From: Pseudogulbenkiania subflava DSM 22618
GTDB taxonomy: Bacteria > Pseudomonadota > Gammaproteobacteria > Burkholderiales > Chromobacteriaceae
Length of the DNA stretch: 64,000 nucleotides
Assembly (NCBI RefSeq): GCF_900177275.1
Contig: NZ_FXAG01000014.1
Coordinates: 45,307-109,306, forward strand
Reading direction: 5' to 3'
In this document: piece after piece, positions 63,607 through 64,000 of the stretch
Layout: the number at the start of each line of letters is the position of its first letter
How positions within the stretch are numbered: the first letter of the stretch is position 1
Translations under genes and position numbers: made by a program
Notes under the pieces: generated by a model
What the model saw: only the letters and a program-made list of their open reading frames with translations
Told to the model about the DNA's origin: nothing
Database searches by the model: none

Positions 63607-64000
63607 ACGAGATCCTGCAGCAATACTGGCAAGCCTATCTGTGGAGCGACGGCTATCACATCACCGGCGTCGCCATGACCCTGTGGCTGCTGGTGGCCTC
63701 GATCGGCATCGGCTTCGTGCTGGCGGTGCCGCTGGCGGTGGCGCGCGTGTCGCCCAACCCGCTGATCCGCGGCCCGGTGTGGTTCTACACCTACGTGTTC
63801 CGCGGCACGCCGCTCTACATCCAGCTCCTGGTGTTCTACACCGGCATCTACAGCATCGAGTCGGTGCGCGCCCAGCCGCTGCTGGACGCCTTCTTCCGCG
63901 AAGGCATCAACTGCACGCTGCTGGCGTTCGCGCTCAACACCTGCGCCTACACCGTGGAAATCTTCGCCGGCGCGATCCGCGCCACGCCGTACGGCGAGAT
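63603..64000 (+). CDS. hisM: amino-acid ABC transporter permease (HisM-like), partial
   Basis: The first 132 codons of a second permease, cut by the window edge. MNEILQQYWQAYLWSDGYH, GVAMTLWLLVASIGIGFVLA and YVFRGTPLYIQLLVFYTGIY match HisM. The ATG overlaps the hisQ stop. A hisP-type ATPase gene should follow outside the window. Confidence 0.92.
   Translation, partial: MNEILQQYWQAYLWSDGYHITGVAMTLWLLVASIGIGFVLAVPLAVARVSPNPLIRGPVWFYTYVFRGTPLYIQLLVFYTGIYSIESVRAQPLLDAFFREGINCTLLAFALNTCAYTVEIFAGAIRATPYGE

Overview
The window looks like a chromosomal segment of a betaproteobacterium. The catabolic and enzyme genes resemble those of the Neisseriales/Chromobacteriaceae and Burkholderiales (3-hydroxybenzoate/gentisate genes, fdsGBACD formate dehydrogenase, malic enzyme with a PTA domain). 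That placement is an inference from gene content and base composition, not from a marker gene. The backbone from about 21.6 kb to the end is GC-rich. The first 16 kb are clearly more AT-rich and patchy and carry transposase remnants.

Region 1 (0-11.2 kb) is the most unusual part. A minus-strand operon of six overlapping genes (RHH regulator, GNAT acetyltransferase, acylphosphatase-like protein, spermidine-synthase-like protein, DUF1275 membrane protein, second spermidine-synthase-like protein) starts at a perfect palindrome and ends at a clear terminator. A second set (GNAT, spermidine-synthase-like, acylphosphatase-like, WGR-like) lies at 7.0-8.9 kb, between a malic enzyme and a SulP anion transporter. 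A second RHH paralogue follows the transporter. Short operator-like words recur in the promoter regions. I do not know a named system with this composition and treat it as the leading candidate for something new.

Region 2 (11.2-16.4 kb) holds extra copies of FabH, FabF and ribosomal protein S11. It sits between an IS4-type transposase remnant and an IS5-type element. Region 3 (16.4-21.57 kb) is a mobile patch: a mercury cluster without merA, two unknown genes, a KfrA-like coiled-coil DNA-binding protein, a ParS/Xre-type antitoxin and a frameshifted 3'-5' exonuclease. Its right edge has cut into a urease operon: only the last dozen codons of ureB remain in front of ureCEFG-hupE, and no ureA or ureD is present.

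Region 4 (25.9-36.1 kb) has an IS30 remnant, a secreted TPM-domain protein, a complete 3-hydroxybenzoate to gentisate to pyruvate plus fumarate pathway with transporter and LysR regulator, and a second LysR gene divergent from a DsbA-like and an NAD(P)H-binding protein. Region 5 (36.2-41.3 kb) has a ClC channel and a CadR-CadA metal efflux module with a His-rich zinc-ribbon protein.

Region 6 (41.4-48.5 kb) has an Lrp regulator, an acetylpolyamine-amidohydrolase-like deacetylase, a spermidine-acetyltransferase-like GNAT, a chemoreceptor with an unusual C-terminal domain, a leucine-dehydrogenase-type enzyme, MurI and a LysR remnant. Region 7 (48.6-56.2 kb) is the NAD-dependent molybdenum formate dehydrogenase operon (fdsGBA-fdhD-fdsD) with a divergent regulator. 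Region 8 (56.2-60.1 kb) is an arsRCDA operon that ends in an aquaporin instead of an arsenite pump. The window closes with a YegD-type Hsp70 and a histidine/polar amino-acid ABC transporter, whose last gene runs off the edge.

No tRNA, rRNA, CRISPR array or replication origin was recognised.
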